From contig NZ_RQIT01000001.1 in assembly GCF_003837805.1 (NCBI RefSeq), positions 186,001-250,000 of the forward strand: a stretch of DNA of 64,000 nt, read 5' to 3'. The stretch comes from Bradyrhizobium sp. RP6. GTDB taxonomy: Bacteria > Pseudomonadota > Alphaproteobacteria > Rhizobiales > Xanthobacteraceae. The position numbers were made by a program, and so were the translations under genes. Shown piece after piece: positions 16,108-30,368 of the stretch. The notes below the pieces were generated by a model that was not told where the DNA came from, ran no database searches, and saw nothing but the letters and a program-made list of their open reading frames with translations. Position 1 is the stretch's first letter. Every line of letters starts with the position of its first letter.

Positions 16108-16959
16108 CCCGGGGCCGTGCATTGCAGCTCCGGCTCAGTGATTCCCGGATGAGAATCGTTCGGCTGGAGAGGAGCCGCTGATTTATTGGCTTCCTCAGGT
16201 CGGCGGCATCGACTTCTGCCGATCGATCCGCGCCGCCCGGAGATCGCTGGCGAACCTGGCGTCACGACAGGCGATTGCGCTGGATCCCCGCGCAGAAGGC
16301 GGATTCGTTCATAAGCTGGGAAAAGAGCTTCATTCTGGCAATAAAAGTATATTTAATCCGGGTATAATGTCGCCGGAGCTGACGGGCAGGCCCTTTGTTC
16401 CCCGATCGGGCTGGCGCGGTGAAGGCGCCGAAGAGGCTTGTTTCTGCAGGCGCATGAAGCGCTTTCTGACTCTCGTTTCGCCTTGACTGGACCGATTCTC
16501 GCCTATAGAAAGCGCCTCACTTAACGACAGGCGGTGAGCATCGCCAGCGTCGGAACGGGCCACCCGTTGATCCCAAAGGACCAAGTCCACGAGGGATCGT
16601 GCAAGACGGGCACCAACCTCGACGAATGCCGCTCAAACGCTGTCGATCATAGCTAGGCAATGCCAGTGCGACTTTAGTTCTCTTGAGCAAGTTCTCTTGA
16701 GATCGAATTCGGATGCATGACCTCAGTGCGCGGGCCGCGGCTTCACGCCGAATGGCCTCATTACTGCGGTCCTCTGTGGCGTCGAAGCGCTTTCCGCTCG
16801 GTAATGGAGCGGTTGGCGCAATTTCGCTTTGTGTGGATTGTTCCGCATGAAGCGGCCTCGTCGGGCGGGTGGCTCGAAAGAATTTGCGGTTCCGGCAACG
16901 GGCCGCGGCAAGACAGCGGACCCGGAAGGGGCCGCGGCAGAACAAAGGGTAAGGCCAGG
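16108..16959 (+). promoter_or_regulatory. 852-bp intergenic region upstream of the str operon
   Basis: No convincing gene was found on either strand. It contains a sigma-70-like promoter (16482-16509), another TATAAT-like box (16363-16368) in an AT-rich patch unusual for this genome, and a tandem 12-bp repeat AGTTCTCTTGAG (16676-16687 and 16690-16701). The region probably carries the promoter and a long leader of rpsL-rpsG-fusA-tuf. Confidence 0.5.
16482..16509 (+). promoter_or_regulatory. Candidate sigma-70 promoter for the str operon
   Basis: TTGACT (16483-16488) and TATAGA (16504-16509) are the best -35/-10 pair in the gap, with a short spacer of 15; read as CTTGAC and CTATAG they match the alphaproteobacterial consensus. 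It would give a leader of about 440 nt before rpsL. Not confirmed by anything but the match. Confidence 0.35.
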
Positions 16960-17331
16960 ATGCCGACGATCAACCAGCTGATCGCTCAACCGCGTGAAGT
17001 GCAGAAGTCGCGCAAGAAGGTGCCGGCGCTGCAGCAGTCGCCGCAGAAGCGTGGTGTTTGCACCCGCGTCTACACCACGACCCCGAAGAAGCCGAACTCG
17101 GCGCTTCGTAAGGTCGCCAAGGTGCGCCTGACCAACGGCTTCGAGGTGATCGGCTACATCCCCGGCGAGGGCCATAACCTCCAGGAGCACTCGGTGGTCA
17201 TGATCCGCGGCGGCCGTGTCAAGGACTTGCCGGGCGTGCGCTACCACATCCTCCGCGGCGTTCTGGATACCCAGGGCGTCAAGAACCGTAAGCAGCGTCG
17301 TTCGAAGTACGGCGCCAAGCGTCCGAAGTAA
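16960..17331 (+). CDS. rpsL: 30S ribosomal protein S12
   Basis: A 123-residue S12, which lies at the decoding centre and controls translational accuracy. The decoding loops [16 protein letters not shown] and the block around [10 protein letters not shown] are intact, with Lys at the positions (K43/K88 in E. coli numbering) whose change gives streptomycin resistance, so the sequence looks wild-type. ATG 16960 follows AAGGCCAGG; the longer in-frame extension upstream does not resemble S12. First gene of rpsL-rpsG-fusA-tuf. Confidence 0.97.
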   Translation: MPTINQLIAQPREVQKSRKKVPALQQSPQKRGVCTRVYTTTPKKPNSALRKVAKVRLTNGFEVIGYIPGEGHNLQEHSVVMIRGGRVKDLPGVRYHILRGVLDTQGVKNRKQRRSKYGAKRPK

Positions 17332-17817
<486 letters not shown>

Positions 17818-17850
17818 CGGCGCCACACTCGGACTCGCAAGGAACGACCC

Positions 17851-19923
<2,073 letters not shown>

Positions 19924-19963
19924 TTGTCGTCGGTCTCAAGCTGACGATTGAACGGAGAGTCAA

Positions 19964-21154
<1,191 letters not shown>

Positions 21155-21170
21155 TTACGAGAAAAGGGAC

Positions 21171-21211
21171 GGCGAGTAGCGAATGGTGACATTCGCTATT
21201 CGCTATTCGCC
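21171..21211. repeat. Inverted repeat built from GCGAATAG-type units (copy A)
   Basis: The spacer between tuf and rpsJ holds 41 bases in which GGCGAGTAGCGAATG faces three reverse-oriented units of TTCGCTA/TTCGCC. The same unit family makes up a larger hairpin after rpoA (35689-35753). It looks like a dispersed repeat rather than a site specific to this operon. Confidence 0.6.
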
Positions 21212-21234
21212 ACCCACTGAAGAGAGACACGGCA

Positions 21235-21543
21235 ATGAACGGCCAAAACATTCGTATCCGTCTCAAGGCGTTCGACCATCGTATCCTCGATACGTCGACC
21301 CGTGAGATCGTGAACACGGCGAAGCGCACCGGCGCGCAGGTCCGCGGACCCATTCCGCTGCCCACCCGCATCGAGAAGTTCACCGTCAACCGTTCGCCCC
21401 ACGTCGACAAGAAGAGCCGCGAACAGTTCGAGATGCGCACACACAAGCGCCTGCTCGACATCGTCGATCCGACCCCGCAGACCGTCGATGCTTTGATGAA
21501 GCTCGACCTGGCCGCCGGTGTCGACGTCGAGATCAAGCTCTAA
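21235..21543 (+). CDS. rpsJ: 30S ribosomal protein S10
   Basis: A 102-residue S10, part of the small-subunit head and also the partner of NusB in antitermination complexes. Sequence landmarks are [14 protein letters not shown] and the GPIPLPT loop that contacts rRNA. GAAGAGAGA lies just upstream of the ATG. First gene of the S10 block, separated from tuf by the repeat at 21171-21211. Confidence 0.97.
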
Positions 21544-21595
21544 GATTTTGGATCCCGTTCGCTCAAAGCGGACAGAAAGAACAGGAAGCAAGCCG

Positions 21596-22309
21596 ATGCG
21601 CTCCGGAGTGATCGCACAAAAGGTCGGGATGACGCGGGTCTTCACGGAGGCCGGCGAACATATCCCCGTGACCGTGCTGAAGCTCGGCAATTGCCAGGTC
21701 GTAGGCCACCGTACCGAAGAGAAGAACGGTTACGTCGCGCTCCAGCTCGGTTCTGGCAGCCGCAAGACCGTTTACATGCCGAAGGCCGAGCGCGGCCAGT
21801 TCGCGGTCGCCAAGGTCGAGCCGAAGCGGCGGGTCGAGGAGTTCCGGGTCAGCGCGGATGCGATGATCCCGGTCGGCGCCGAAATCCAGGCGGATCACTT
21901 CGTCGTCGGTCAGTTCGTCGACGTCACCGGCACCTCGGTCGGTAAGGGCTTCGCCGGCGGCATGAAGCGCTGGAACTTCGGCGGTCTGCGCGCCACGCAC
22001 GGTGTGTCGATCTCGCACCGCTCGATCGGTTCGACCGGTGGCCGTCAGGACCCCGGCAAGACCTGGAAGAACAAGAAGATGCCCGGCCACATGGGTGTCG
22101 ACCGCATCACCACGCTCAACCTTCGCGTCGTTCAGACCGATGTCGAGCGCGGCCTGATCCTCGTCGAAGGTGCCGTTCCCGGCTCCAAGGGCGGCTGGAT
22201 CCGCGTGCGCGACGCCGTCAAGAAGCCGCTGCCGAAGGAAGCTCCGAAGCCCGGCAAGTTCAAGGTTGCTGGCGACGCGGAAGCCGCTCCGGCTGCGCAG
22301 GAGGCGTGA
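21596..22309 (+). CDS. rplC: 50S ribosomal protein L3
   Basis: A 237-residue L3, an early assembly protein near the peptidyl transferase centre. [16 protein letters not shown] at the start and the W-containing loop ([20 protein letters not shown]) that reaches towards the active site are typical. ATG 21596 follows AGGAAG and gives the family length; the frame is open further upstream but that part is not L3. The C-terminus has an Ala-rich extension ([10 protein letters not shown]). Confidence 0.96.
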   Translation: MRSGVIAQKVGMTRVFTEAGEHIPVTVLKLGNCQVVGHRTEEKNGYVALQLGSGSRKTVYMPKAERGQFAVAKVEPKRRVEEFRVSADAMIPVGAEIQADHFVVGQFVDVTGTSVGKGFAGGMKRWNFGGLRATHGVSISHRSIGSTGGRQDPGKTWKNKKMPGHMGVDRITTLNLRVVQTDVERGLILVEGAVPGSKGGWIRVRDAVKKPLPKEAPKPGKFKVAGDAEAAPAAQEA

Positions 22310-22310
22310 G

Positions 22311-22931
22311 ATGGAATTGAAGGTCACCACCCTCGAAGGTAAGGAAGCCGGCTCGGTCCAGCTCTCCGACGCCATTTTCGGCCTCGAGCCGCGCGAAGAC
22401 ATCATCGCGCGCTGCGTGCAGTGGCAGCTCAACAAGCGCCAGGCCGGCACGCACAAGGCCAAAGGCCGCGCCGAGATCTGGCGCACCGGCAAGAAGATGT
22501 ACAAGCAGAAGGGCACCGGCGGTGCTCGTCACGGTTCGGCTCGCGTGCCGCAGTTCCGCGGCGGTGGTCGTGCCTTCGGTCCGGTGGTGCGTTCGCACGC
22601 CACCGACCTGCCGAAGAAGGTCCGCGCGCTCGCTCTGAAGCATGCGCTCTCGGCCAAGGCCAAGGATGGCGATCTCGTCGTGATCGAGAAGGCCGCGCTC
22701 GAGGCCGCCAAGACCAAGGCGCTGCTCGGTCACTTCTCGGGCCTCGGGCTCACCAACGCGCTGATCATCGACGGCGCCGAGCTCAACAACGGTTTTGCCG
22801 CTGCGGCCCGCAACATCCCGAACATGGACGTGCTGCCGATCCAGGGCATCAACGTCTATGACATCCTGCGCCGTCAGAAGCTGGTTCTGACCAAGGCCGC
22901 CATCGATGCGCTGGAGGCGCGCTTCAAATGA
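22311..22931 (+). CDS. rplD: 50S ribosomal protein L4
   Basis: A 206-residue L4 lining the polypeptide exit tunnel. The tunnel loop with [20 protein letters not shown] is intact, so there is no sign of macrolide-type deletions. It begins one base after the rplC stop, with GGAG from the end of rplC serving as its ribosome binding site, and overlaps rplW by four bases. In E. coli L4 represses the S10 operon; no such leader is claimed here. Confidence 0.97.
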   Translation: MELKVTTLEGKEAGSVQLSDAIFGLEPREDIIARCVQWQLNKRQAGTHKAKGRAEIWRTGKKMYKQKGTGGARHGSARVPQFRGGGRAFGPVVRSHATDLPKKVRALALKHALSAKAKDGDLVVIEKAALEAAKTKALLGHFSGLGLTNALIIDGAELNNGFAAAARNIPNMDVLPIQGINVYDILRRQKLVLTKAAIDALEARFK

Positions 22932-23230
22932 CGAAGAACATCGAGCCTCGCCACTACGACGTGATCCTGTCGCCGGTCGTGACCGAAAAGGCGACGATCG
23001 CCTCGGAGCACAACAAGGTGCTGTTCAAGGTGGCCGCGAAGGCGACCAAGCCGCAGATCAAGGAAGCGATCGAGAAGCTGTTCGACGTCAAGGTCAAGAG
23101 CGTCAACACGCTGGTCCGCAAGGGCAAGGTCAAGGTCTTCCGCGGTAATCTCGGTTCTCAGTCGAACAGCAAGCGCGCGATCGTGACCCTCGAAGAGGGT
23201 CACCGGATCGACGTCACCACCGGTCTGTAA
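22928..23230 (+). CDS. rplW: 50S ribosomal protein L23
   Basis: A 100-residue L23 located at the tunnel exit, the docking point for trigger factor and SRP. The conserved start [15 protein letters not shown] is clear, as is [15 protein letters not shown]. The ATGA overlap with rplD suggests translational coupling. Confidence 0.97.
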   Translation: MTKNIEPRHYDVILSPVVTEKATIASEHNKVLFKVAAKATKPQIKEAIEKLFDVKVKSVNTLVRKGKVKVFRGNLGSQSNSKRAIVTLEEGHRIDVTTGL

Positions 23231-23242
23231 GGTCGTACGACG

Positions 23243-24076
23243 ATGGCACTGAAGACATTCAATCCCACGACGCCGGGCCAGCGCCAGCTGGTCATGGTCG
23301 ATCGTTCGGCCCTGTACAAGGGCAAGCCGGTCAAGGCGCTCACCGAGGGCAAGAAGTCCTCGGGCGGCCGCAACAACACCGGCCGCATCACCGTGCGCTT
23401 TCGCGGTGGCGGTCACAAGCAGACGCTGCGCACGGTCGACTTCAAGCGTGAGAAGATCGACGTCCCCGCGACCGTCGAGCGGCTGGAGTATGATCCGAAC
23501 CGCACCGGCTTCATCGCCCTGATCAAGTATCAGGACGGCGAGCAGGCCTACATCCTGGCGCCGCAGCGCCTGGCCGTGGGTGACACGATCGTCGCCGGCA
23601 ACTACGTCGACGTGAAGCCCGGCAACGTCATGCCGCTCGGCAACATGCCGGTCGGCACGATCATCCACAACATCGAAGTCAAGATCGGGAAGGGCGGTCA
23701 GCTCGCGCGTTCCGCGGGCACCTATGCCCAGCTCGTTGGCCGCGACCAGGACTACGTCATCATCCGCCTGAACTCGGGCGAGCAGCGCCTGGTTCACGGC
23801 CGTTGCCGCGGCACGATCGGCGCGGTGTCGAACCCGGATCACATGAACACCTCGATCGGCAAGGCCGGTCGCAAGCGTTGGATGGGCCGTCGCCCGCACA
23901 ACCGCGGTGTCGCGATGAACCCGATCGACCATCCGCACGGCGGTGGTGAAGGTCGTACCTCGGGCGGTCGCCACCCGGTCACTCCGTGGGGCAAGCCGAC
24001 CAAGGGCAAGAAGACCCGCACCAACAAATCGACCAACAAATTCATTCTCCTAAGCCGCCACAAGCGGAAGAAGTAA
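23243..24076 (+). CDS. rplB: 50S ribosomal protein L2
   Basis: A 277-residue L2, needed for subunit association and close to the peptidyl transferase centre. It contains the functional His region in [18 protein letters not shown] and the basic end [16 protein letters not shown]. Begins 12 bases after rplW. Confidence 0.98.
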   Translation: MALKTFNPTTPGQRQLVMVDRSALYKGKPVKALTEGKKSSGGRNNTGRITVRFRGGGHKQTLRTVDFKREKIDVPATVERLEYDPNRTGFIALIKYQDGEQAYILAPQRLAVGDTIVAGNYVDVKPGNVMPLGNMPVGTIIHNIEVKIGKGGQLARSAGTYAQLVGRDQDYVIIRLNSGEQRLVHGRCRGTIGAVSNPDHMNTSIGKAGRKRWMGRRPHNRGVAMNPIDHPHGGGEGRTSGGRHPVTPWGKPTKGKKTRTNKSTNKFILLSRHKRKK

Positions 24077-24088
24077 GGAACGCCGGAC

Positions 24089-24367
24089 ATGGTTCGTTCA
24101 GTCTGGAAAGGCCCGTTCGTCGAGGGTTCTCTGCTCAAGAAGGCAGATGCCGCGCGCGCGTCCGGCCGTCATGACGTCATCAAGATCTGGAGCCGTCGCT
24201 CGACGATCCTGCCGCAATTCGTCGGCCTGACCTTCGGCGTCTACAACGGTCAGAAGCACGTGCCGGTGGCCGTCAACGAGGAAATGGTCGGTCACAAGTT
24301 CGGCGAGTTCTCGCCGACCCGGACCTTCCATGGCCACTCCGGCGACAAGAAAGCCAAGAAGGCTTGA
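24089..24367 (+). CDS. rpsS: 30S ribosomal protein S19
   Basis: A 92-residue S19 of the small-subunit head, contacting the A-site finger and S13. [18 protein letters not shown] at the start and [16 protein letters not shown] near the end are hallmark segments. Twelve bases separate it from rplB. Confidence 0.97.
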   Translation: MVRSVWKGPFVEGSLLKKADAARASGRHDVIKIWSRRSTILPQFVGLTFGVYNGQKHVPVAVNEEMVGHKFGEFSPTRTFHGHSGDKKAKKA

Positions 24368-24377
24368 GGATTAAACG

Positions 24378-24764
24378 ATGAGCAAACCTAAGCGCGAACG
24401 GAGCCTCGCCGACAACGAGGCCAAGGCGGTCGCCCGGATGCTGCGGGTGAGCCCGCAGAAGCTCAACCTGGTCGCCCAGCTCATTCGCGGCCGGAAGGCG
24501 TCTGCCGCGCTCGCCGACCTGCAGTTCTCGCGCAAGCGGATCGCGGTCGATGTGAAGAAGTGTCTGGAATCGGCTATCGCGAACGCCGAGAACAACCATG
24601 ACCTCGACGTCGACGATCTCGTCGTGGCGCAGGCTTTCGTCGGCAACGGCCTCGTGATGAAGCGCTTTGCCGCCCGCGGCCGCGGCCGCTCGGGCCGTGT
24701 CTACAAACCATTTTCGCAGCTGACGATCATCGTTCGTCAGGTCGAAGCCGAAGCAGCCGCTTAA
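24378..24764 (+). CDS. rplV: 50S ribosomal protein L22
   Basis: A 128-residue L22 whose extended hairpin lines the exit tunnel next to L4. The hairpin region [20 protein letters not shown] is full length. Begins 10 bases after rpsS in the standard S10 order. Confidence 0.97.
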   Translation: MSKPKRERSLADNEAKAVARMLRVSPQKLNLVAQLIRGRKASAALADLQFSRKRIAVDVKKCLESAIANAENNHDLDVDDLVVAQAFVGNGLVMKRFAARGRGRSGRVYKPFSQLTIIVRQVEAEAAA

Positions 24765-24781
24765 GGGCGCAGGAGAACACG

Positions 24782-25507
24782 ATGGGTCAAAAGATCAATC
24801 CGATCGGTCTGCGTCTCGGCATCAACCGGACCTGGGATTCCCGCTGGTTCGCCGGTAAGCAGGAGTACGGCAAGCTGCTGCATGAGGACGTCAAGATCCG
24901 TGAGATCCTGCACAAGGAGCTCAAGCAGGCGGCCGTTGCCCGCATCGTGATCGAGCGTCCGCACAAGAAGTGCCGCGTCACCATCCACTCGGCCCGCCCG
25001 GGCGTGGTGATCGGCAAGAAGGGCGCGGACATCGACAAGCTGCGCAAGAAGGTCGCGGACATCACCTCGTCCGACGTCGTCATCAACATCGTGGAAATCC
25101 GCAAGCCGGAACTCGACGCGACGCTGGTGGCCGAGTCGATCGCGCAGCAGCTCGAGCGCCGCGTGGCGTTCCGCCGTGCCATGAAGCGCGCCGTGCAGTC
25201 GGCGATGCGTCTCGGCGCGGAAGGCATCCGCATCAACTGCTCGGGACGTCTCGGCGGCGCGGAAATCGCGCGCATGGAGTGGTACCGTGAAGGCCGCGTG
25301 CCGCTGCACACGCTACGCGCCGACATCGACTACGGCGTTGCGACTGCGTTCACGACCTTCGGCACCTGCGGCGTCAAGGTCTGGATCTTCAAGGGCGAGA
25401 TCCTCGAGCACGATCCGATGGCCCAGGACAAGAGAATGGCCGAAGGCGAGACCGGTGGTAGTGGCGATCGAGGTGGCCGTCAGCGCCGCGATACGGCTGC
25501 AGCCTGA
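24782..25507 (+). CDS. rpsC: 30S ribosomal protein S3
   Basis: A 241-residue S3 at the mRNA entry tunnel with helicase-like function. The KH domain is seen in [16 protein letters not shown] and the C-terminal domain in [20 protein letters not shown] low-complexity Gly/Arg tail ([13 protein letters not shown]) ends the protein, as is common in this group. Confidence 0.97.
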   Translation: MGQKINPIGLRLGINRTWDSRWFAGKQEYGKLLHEDVKIREILHKELKQAAVARIVIERPHKKCRVTIHSARPGVVIGKKGADIDKLRKKVADITSSDVVINIVEIRKPELDATLVAESIAQQLERRVAFRRAMKRAVQSAMRLGAEGIRINCSGRLGGAEIARMEWYREGRVPLHTLRADIDYGVATAFTTFGTCGVKVWIFKGEILEHDPMAQDKRMAEGETGGSGDRGGRQRRDTAAA

Positions 25508-25537
25508 TCTGCACCAGGAATTTGAGGGCTTAAAGCC

Positions 25538-25951
25538 ATGATGCAACCTAAGAAAACGAAGTTCCGGAAGGCGCATAAGGGCCGCATCCACGGCGTTGCG
25601 TCTTCGGGCGCGACGTTGGCGTTCGGCCAGTTCGGCCTGAAGGCGACCGAGCCTGAGCGCGTCACCGCGCGCCAGATCGAAGCCGCCCGTCGCGCGCTGA
25701 CCCGTCACATGAAGCGCGCCGGCCGCGTCTGGATCCGCGTGTTCCCCGACGTTCCTGTGTCCAAGAAGCCGGCCGAAGTCCGCATGGGTTCCGGCAAGGG
25801 TTCGCCGGAATTGTGGGTCGCGCGCGTCAAGCCGGGCCGGGTGCTGTTCGAGATTGACGGCGTCAACACCCAGACCGCGCGTGAGGCGTTGACCCTGGCG
25901 GCAGCCAAGCTGCCGATCAAGACGCGCTTCGTCGAGCGCATTGCGGAGTAA
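25538..25951 (+). CDS. rplP: 50S ribosomal protein L16
   Basis: A 137-residue L16 that contacts the A-site tRNA elbow. The [18 protein letters not shown] start and [13 protein letters not shown] segment are typical. ATGATG at the start leaves a one-codon ambiguity. Its stop codon overlaps an upstream ATG of rpmC. Confidence 0.97.
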   Translation: MMQPKKTKFRKAHKGRIHGVASSGATLAFGQFGLKATEPERVTARQIEAARRALTRHMKRAGRVWIRVFPDVPVSKKPAEVRMGSGKGSPELWVARVKPGRVLFEIDGVNTQTAREALTLAAAKLPIKTRFVERIAE

Positions 25952-25956
25952 TGGCC

Positions 25957-26163
25957 ATGGCCCAGATGAAGATCGAAGACATCCGCGCGATGAGCCCCGA
26001 CCAGCAGGATGACGCCATCCTGAACCTGAAGAAGGAGCGCTTCAACCTGCGCTTCCAGCGCGCCACCGGGCAGCTCGAGAACACCTCGCGCCTGCGCGAG
26101 GCTCGCCGTGACATCGCCCGGATCAAGACCGTCGCCGCGCAGACGCGCGCCAAGAAGAAGTAA
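25957..26163 (+). CDS. rpmC: 50S ribosomal protein L29
   Basis: A 68-residue L29 near the tunnel exit, contacting L23. The core [20 protein letters not shown] is characteristic. ATG 25957 was chosen over 25951 because GGAG at 25945-25948 is 8 bases from the former but only 2 from the latter. Confidence 0.94.
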   Translation: MAQMKIEDIRAMSPDQQDDAILNLKKERFNLRFQRATGQLENTSRLREARRDIARIKTVAAQTRAKKK

Positions 26164-26176
26164 GAGGCTTACGAAG

Positions 26177-26425
26177 ATGCCGAAACGTACTTTGCAGGGC
26201 GTGGTCGTTAGCGACAAGCAAGCCAAGACCATCGTGGTGCGTGTTGATCGCCGCTTCACGCACCCGATCTACAAGAAGACCATCCGCCGTTCCAAGAATT
26301 ACCACGCGCACGACGAGAGCAACCAGTTCAAGCCGGGCGACATGGTGTGGATCGAGGAAACCAAGCCGATTTCGAAGTTGAAGCGCTGGGTCGTGATCCG
26401 GGGCGAACACAAGAAAAGCGCCTGA
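26177..26425 (+). CDS. rpsQ: 30S ribosomal protein S17
   Basis: An 82-residue S17, an early 16S rRNA binder. [20 protein letters not shown] and the central [23 protein letters not shown] are family signatures. An in-frame opening reaches back into rpmC, but ATG 26177 gives the normal length. An 84-bp spacer to rplN follows. Confidence 0.96.
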   Translation: MPKRTLQGVVVSDKQAKTIVVRVDRRFTHPIYKKTIRRSKNYHAHDESNQFKPGDMVWIEETKPISKLKRWVVIRGEHKKSA

Positions 26426-26509
26426 TTTGTTGGCTCTAGCCGACCGATTTCAGGTAAATGTTGAGCGCCGGCTGGGCTGGCGCAAAGAGAAAGAGGACGA
26501 GGTGCATCA

Positions 26510-26878
26510 ATGATTCAGATGCAGACCAACCTCGACGTGGCCGACAATTCTGGCGCACGCCGTGTCATGTGTATCAAGGTGCTCGGAGGCTCCAAGCGCC
26601 GCTACGCCACGATCGGCGACATCATCGTCGTGTCGATCAAGGAAGCCATTCCGCGTGGCAAGGTGAAGAAGGGCGACGTGATGAAGGCCGTCGTGGTGCG
26701 CGTCCGCAAGGACATCCGCCGCGCCGACGGTTCGGTCATCCGCTTCGACCGCAACGCTGCCGTGCTGATCAACAACCAGTCCGAGCCGGTCGGCACCCGT
26801 ATCTTCGGGCCCGTGCCGCGCGAGCTGCGCGCCAAGAACCACATGAAGATCATCTCGCTCGCGCCGGAGGTGCTGTGA
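26510..26878 (+). CDS. rplN: 50S ribosomal protein L14
   Basis: A 122-residue L14 at the subunit interface. [20 protein letters not shown] is the classic start, and the end [16 protein letters not shown] is complete. AGAAAGAGGACGAGG supplies the ribosome binding site. Marks the start of the spc part of the cluster; its stop overlaps the rplX start. Confidence 0.98.
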   Translation: MIQMQTNLDVADNSGARRVMCIKVLGGSKRRYATIGDIIVVSIKEAIPRGKVKKGDVMKAVVVRVRKDIRRADGSVIRFDRNAAVLINNQSEPVGTRIFGPVPRELRAKNHMKIISLAPEVL

Positions 26879-27184
26879 TGGCTGCGAAGATCCGCAAGGG
26901 CGACAAGGTCGTCGTGCTGACGGGCCGCGACAAAGGCCGTACCGGCGAAGTGTTCGAGGTGCGTCCCGACGCCGGCACCGCGCTCGTGCGCGGCATCAAT
27001 GTGGTCAAGCGTCACCAGAAGCAGACGCAGGCCCAGGAGGGCGGCATCATCTCGAAAGAGGCGCCGATCCAACTGTCCAATATCGCGTATGTCGGCAAGG
27101 ACGGAAAGCCGACCCGCATCGGATTCAAGATTCTGGCGGACGGCAAGAAGGTCCGCATCGCCAAGAGCTCGGGAGCTGAGATCG

Positions 27185-27192
<8 letters not shown>
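26878..27192 (+). CDS. rplX: 50S ribosomal protein L24
   Basis: A 104-residue L24, the assembly initiator of the large subunit. The KOW motif is seen in [21 protein letters not shown]. The start overlaps the rplN stop (TGATG) and the end overlaps rplE by 8 bases, so all three are probably translationally coupled. Confidence 0.97.
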
Positions 27193-27742
<550 letters not shown>

Positions 27743-27788
27743 GACGCTGACCTAAAGCCTCTCAAACGCGGATACCCAGGAGCCAAGC

Positions 27789-28094
27789 ATGGCAAAGAAG
27801 AGTTCAGTCGAGAAGAACAACAGGCGCAAGCGGATGGTGAAGAACGCCGCCGCCAAGCGCGAGCGGTTGAAGGCGATCATCGCCGACAAAACGCTGCCGA
27901 TGGAGGAGCGGTTCGCCGCGACCCTGAAGCTGGCGGAGATGCCGCGCAATTCGTCGGCGACCCGCATCCGCCTGCGCTGCGAGCTGTCGGGCCGCCCGCG
28001 CTCGAACTACCGCAAGAACAAGCTGTCCCGTATCGCGCTGCGCGACCTTGGCTCCAAGGGCATGGTCCCGGGCCTCGTGAAGTCCAGCTGGTAA
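27789..28094 (+). CDS. rpsN: 30S ribosomal protein S14
   Basis: A 101-residue S14 of the long, zinc-free (C-minus) type: the CxxC pairs of the short zinc form are absent. [19 protein letters not shown] is the typical end region. Located between rplE and rpsH as in the standard spc order. Confidence 0.97.
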   Translation: MAKKSSVEKNNRRKRMVKNAAAKRERLKAIIADKTLPMEERFAATLKLAEMPRNSSATRIRLRCELSGRPRSNYRKNKLSRIALRDLGSKGMVPGLVKSSW

Positions 28095-28108
28095 GGAGGG
28101 TCGTTTAG

Positions 28109-28507
28109 ATGTCAACGCACGATCCAATCAGCGATCTGATCACCCGTATCCGCAACGCGCAGATGCGTTCGAAGACCAAGGTCTCCACGCCTGGCTCGAA
28201 GATGCGCGAGAACGTGCTCGAGGTTCTGAAGACCGAAGGCTACATCCGCGGTTACGCCACGCTCGAGCATTCCTCGGGGCGCAGCGAGATCGAGATCGAG
28301 CTGAAGTATTTCGACGGCGAGCCCGTCATCCGCGAGATTGAGCGCGTTTCCAAGCCCGGGCGTCGCGTCTACGCCTCGGTGAAGAACCTGCCGCGGGTGA
28401 ACAACGGACTCGGCATTTCGGTGTTGTCGACGCCGAAGGGGATCATGGCCGACCACAGCGCGCGCGACGCGAATGTGGGCGGTGAAGTCCTCTTCACGGT
28501 GTTCTGA
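28109..28507 (+). CDS. rpsH: 30S ribosomal protein S8
   Basis: A 132-residue S8, a primary 16S rRNA binder and, in E. coli, the repressor of the spc operon. [16 protein letters not shown] and the conserved [20 protein letters not shown] are clear. AAGGAGGG lies 9 bases before the ATG, one of the strongest ribosome binding sites in the window. Confidence 0.98.
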   Translation: MSTHDPISDLITRIRNAQMRSKTKVSTPGSKMRENVLEVLKTEGYIRGYATLEHSSGRSEIEIELKYFDGEPVIREIERVSKPGRRVYASVKNLPRVNNGLGISVLSTPKGIMADHSARDANVGGEVLFTVF

Positions 28508-28523
28508 GAAGGATTTTCGATCC

Positions 28524-29057
28524 ATGTCACGTGTTGGCAAAAAGCCTGTCCCGGTGCCGTCGGGCGTTACCGCGACCGTCGATGGGCAGACCGTCAAGAT
28601 GAAGGGGCCGAAGGGCCAGCTTCAGTTCATCGTTCATGACGACGTCGAGGTGAAGCTCGAGAACGGCCAGGTCAAGGTCAAGCCGCGGGCCGAGACCAAC
28701 CGCGCGCGCGCGCTGTACGGTACCGCTCGCGCCCAGGTCGCGAATCTGGTCGAGGGTGTCACCAAGGGCTTCGAGAAGAAGCTCGAGATCACCGGCGTCG
28801 GCTATCGCGCCGCGATGCAGGGCAAGAACCTGCAGCTCGCGCTCGGCTACAGCCACGACGTGATCTATCCGATCCCCGAGGGGATCACGATCACGGTGCC
28901 GAAGCCGACCGAGATCACGGTGGCGGGCAGCGACGTCCAGCGCGTCGGCCAGGTCGCCGCCGAGATCCGCTCCTACCGTCCGCCGGAGCCCTACAAGGGC
29001 AAGGGTGTGAAGTATGTGGGCGAATTCATCTTCCGCAAGGAAGGCAAGAAGAAGTAA
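28524..29057 (+). CDS. rplF: 50S ribosomal protein L6
   Basis: A 177-residue L6 near the sarcin-ricin loop and the L7/L12 base. [15 protein letters not shown] is the usual start; [15 protein letters not shown] and the [11 protein letters not shown] end region are present. ATG 28524 follows GAAGGATTTTC; the open frame upstream overlaps rpsH and is not used. Confidence 0.97.
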   Translation: MSRVGKKPVPVPSGVTATVDGQTVKMKGPKGQLQFIVHDDVEVKLENGQVKVKPRAETNRARALYGTARAQVANLVEGVTKGFEKKLEITGVGYRAAMQGKNLQLALGYSHDVIYPIPEGITITVPKPTEITVAGSDVQRVGQVAAEIRSYRPPEPYKGKGVKYVGEFIFRKEGKKK

Positions 29058-29068
29058 CGGAGCCGGTC

Positions 29069-29431
29069 ATGTCGAAAGCCAAGGTTACGAATGCCCGGCG
29101 CAAGCGGAGCGTGCGGCTGAAGCTGCGCCGTTCCGCCGGCGGCCGTCCGCGCCTGTCAGTGTTCCGTTCGTCGAAGCACATCTACGCCCAGGTCATCGAC
29201 GACCTGAAAGGCGAGACACTGGCCTCCGCCTCGTCGCTCGAGAAGTCGATGCGCGACGGCGGCAAGACCGGTGCCGACATCGATGCGGCGAAGGCGGTTG
29301 GCAAGTTGCTGGCCGAGCGCGCCGCCGAGAAGGGCGTCAAGGAAGTCGTGTTTGATCGCGGCAGCTATCTCTATCACGGGCGTGTCAAGGCTCTGGCCGA
29401 CGCGGCGCGTGAGAGTGGGCTGAGCTTCTAA
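29069..29431 (+). CDS. rplR: 50S ribosomal protein L18
   Basis: A 120-residue L18 that binds 5S rRNA together with L5. [20 protein letters not shown] and the end [22 protein letters not shown] are signature segments. Eleven bases after rplF. Confidence 0.97.
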   Translation: MSKAKVTNARRKRSVRLKLRRSAGGRPRLSVFRSSKHIYAQVIDDLKGETLASASSLEKSMRDGGKTGADIDAAKAVGKLLAERAAEKGVKEVVFDRGSYLYHGRVKALADAARESGLSF

Positions 29432-29478
29432 CAGAATTTGAAGATTGGGGCGTAAGCCTCTGAAGGATTGGAAAAACC

Positions 29479-30075
29479 ATGGCAGCTGAACGCGAACAAC
29501 GTGGTGGACGCGATCAACGCGGCGGCGGACGTGAACGCAGGGAGCGCGAGGAGCGCGACAGCGAGTTCGTGGACAAGCTCGTCCACATCAACCGCGTGGC
29601 CAAGGTCGTCAAGGGCGGCAAGCGCTTCGGTTTCGCAGCGCTCGTCGTGATCGGCGACCAGAAGGGTCGTGCCGGCTTCGGTCACGGCAAGGCGCGCGAA
29701 GTGCCCGAGGCGATCCGCAAGGCGACCGAGTCCGCCAAGCGCAACCTGACGCGCGTGTCGCTGCGCGAGGGCCGCACGCTCCATCACGATATCGCCGGCC
29801 GTCATGGCGCGGGCCGTGTCTACCTGCGTGCAGCTCCCGCCGGTACCGGCATCATCGCCGGCGGCCCGATGCGCGCCGTGTTCGAGACGCTGGGCGTCCA
29901 GGACGTGGTGGCGAAGTCGATCGGCTCGTCGAACCCGTACAACATGGTTCGCGCAACTTTCGACGCGCTGAAGCATCAGGATTCGCCGCGTTCGGTCGCA
30001 GCCCGCCGCAACATCAAGGTGTCCACTCTGCAGTCGCGCCGCATCGGTGGCGATGCCGAGGCGGCTGCCGACTAA
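29479..30075 (+). CDS. rpsE: 30S ribosomal protein S5
   Basis: A 198-residue S5 contributing to decoding fidelity and mRNA unwinding. The N-terminus has an Arg/Glu/Gly-rich extension of about 30 residues (roughly 3-32) typical of alphaproteobacteria. The core [19 protein letters not shown] and the spectinomycin-loop area are intact. Confidence 0.97.
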   Translation: MAAEREQRGGRDQRGGGRERREREERDSEFVDKLVHINRVAKVVKGGKRFGFAALVVIGDQKGRAGFGHGKAREVPEAIRKATESAKRNLTRVSLREGRTLHHDIAGRHGAGRVYLRAAPAGTGIIAGGPMRAVFETLGVQDVVAKSIGSSNPYNMVRATFDALKHQDSPRSVAARRNIKVSTLQSRRIGGDAEAAAD

Positions 30076-30098
30076 CGGAAGCTTCGGAGTAGACTCCC

Positions 30099-30293
30099 AT
30101 GGCCAAGGCCGCAAAGACGATCAAGCTCGAGCAGACCGGCAGCGCGATCCGCCGCCATCACTCGCAGCGTTCGACGCTGATCGGGCTCAAGCTCAACAAG
30201 ATCGGCCGCACCAGCGAACTGCCTGATACCCCGGCGGTGCGCGGCATGATCGAGAAGGTTCACCATCTCGTCCGCATCGTGGACGAGAAGTAA
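30099..30293 (+). CDS. rpmD: 50S ribosomal protein L30
   Basis: A 64-residue L30. [20 protein letters not shown] and [14 protein letters not shown] core (here [18 protein letters not shown]) identify it. It is followed by a 75-bp spacer that is almost entirely a palindromic repeat (30300-30348). Confidence 0.96.
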   Translation: MAKAAKTIKLEQTGSAIRRHHSQRSTLIGLKLNKIGRTSELPDTPAVRGMIEKVHHLVRIVDEK

Positions 30294-30299
30294 GCAAAG

Positions 30300-30348
30300 G
30301 CGCACGATCCCGAAGAGCGGGAAGCGGTTTTCGGTGAAGATCGTGCGC
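30300..30348. repeat. Imperfect 49-bp palindrome between rpmD and rplO
   Basis: Arms GCGCACGATC (30300-30309) and GATCGTGCGC (30339-30348) are perfectly complementary and flank a centre containing GCGGTTTTCGG. The overall form resembles a family of dispersed palindromes in Bradyrhizobium and relatives (arms ending in GATC, central GGTTTTC). Here it sits inside a ribosomal operon. Confidence 0.6.
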
Positions 30349-30368
30349 AAGACACAAGGAGAAGGGCG

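Noticed and set aside
21171..21211. Repeated GCGAATAG units as a CRISPR-like array
   Set aside because: Units are contiguous or inverted, without unique spacers, and there are no cas genes.
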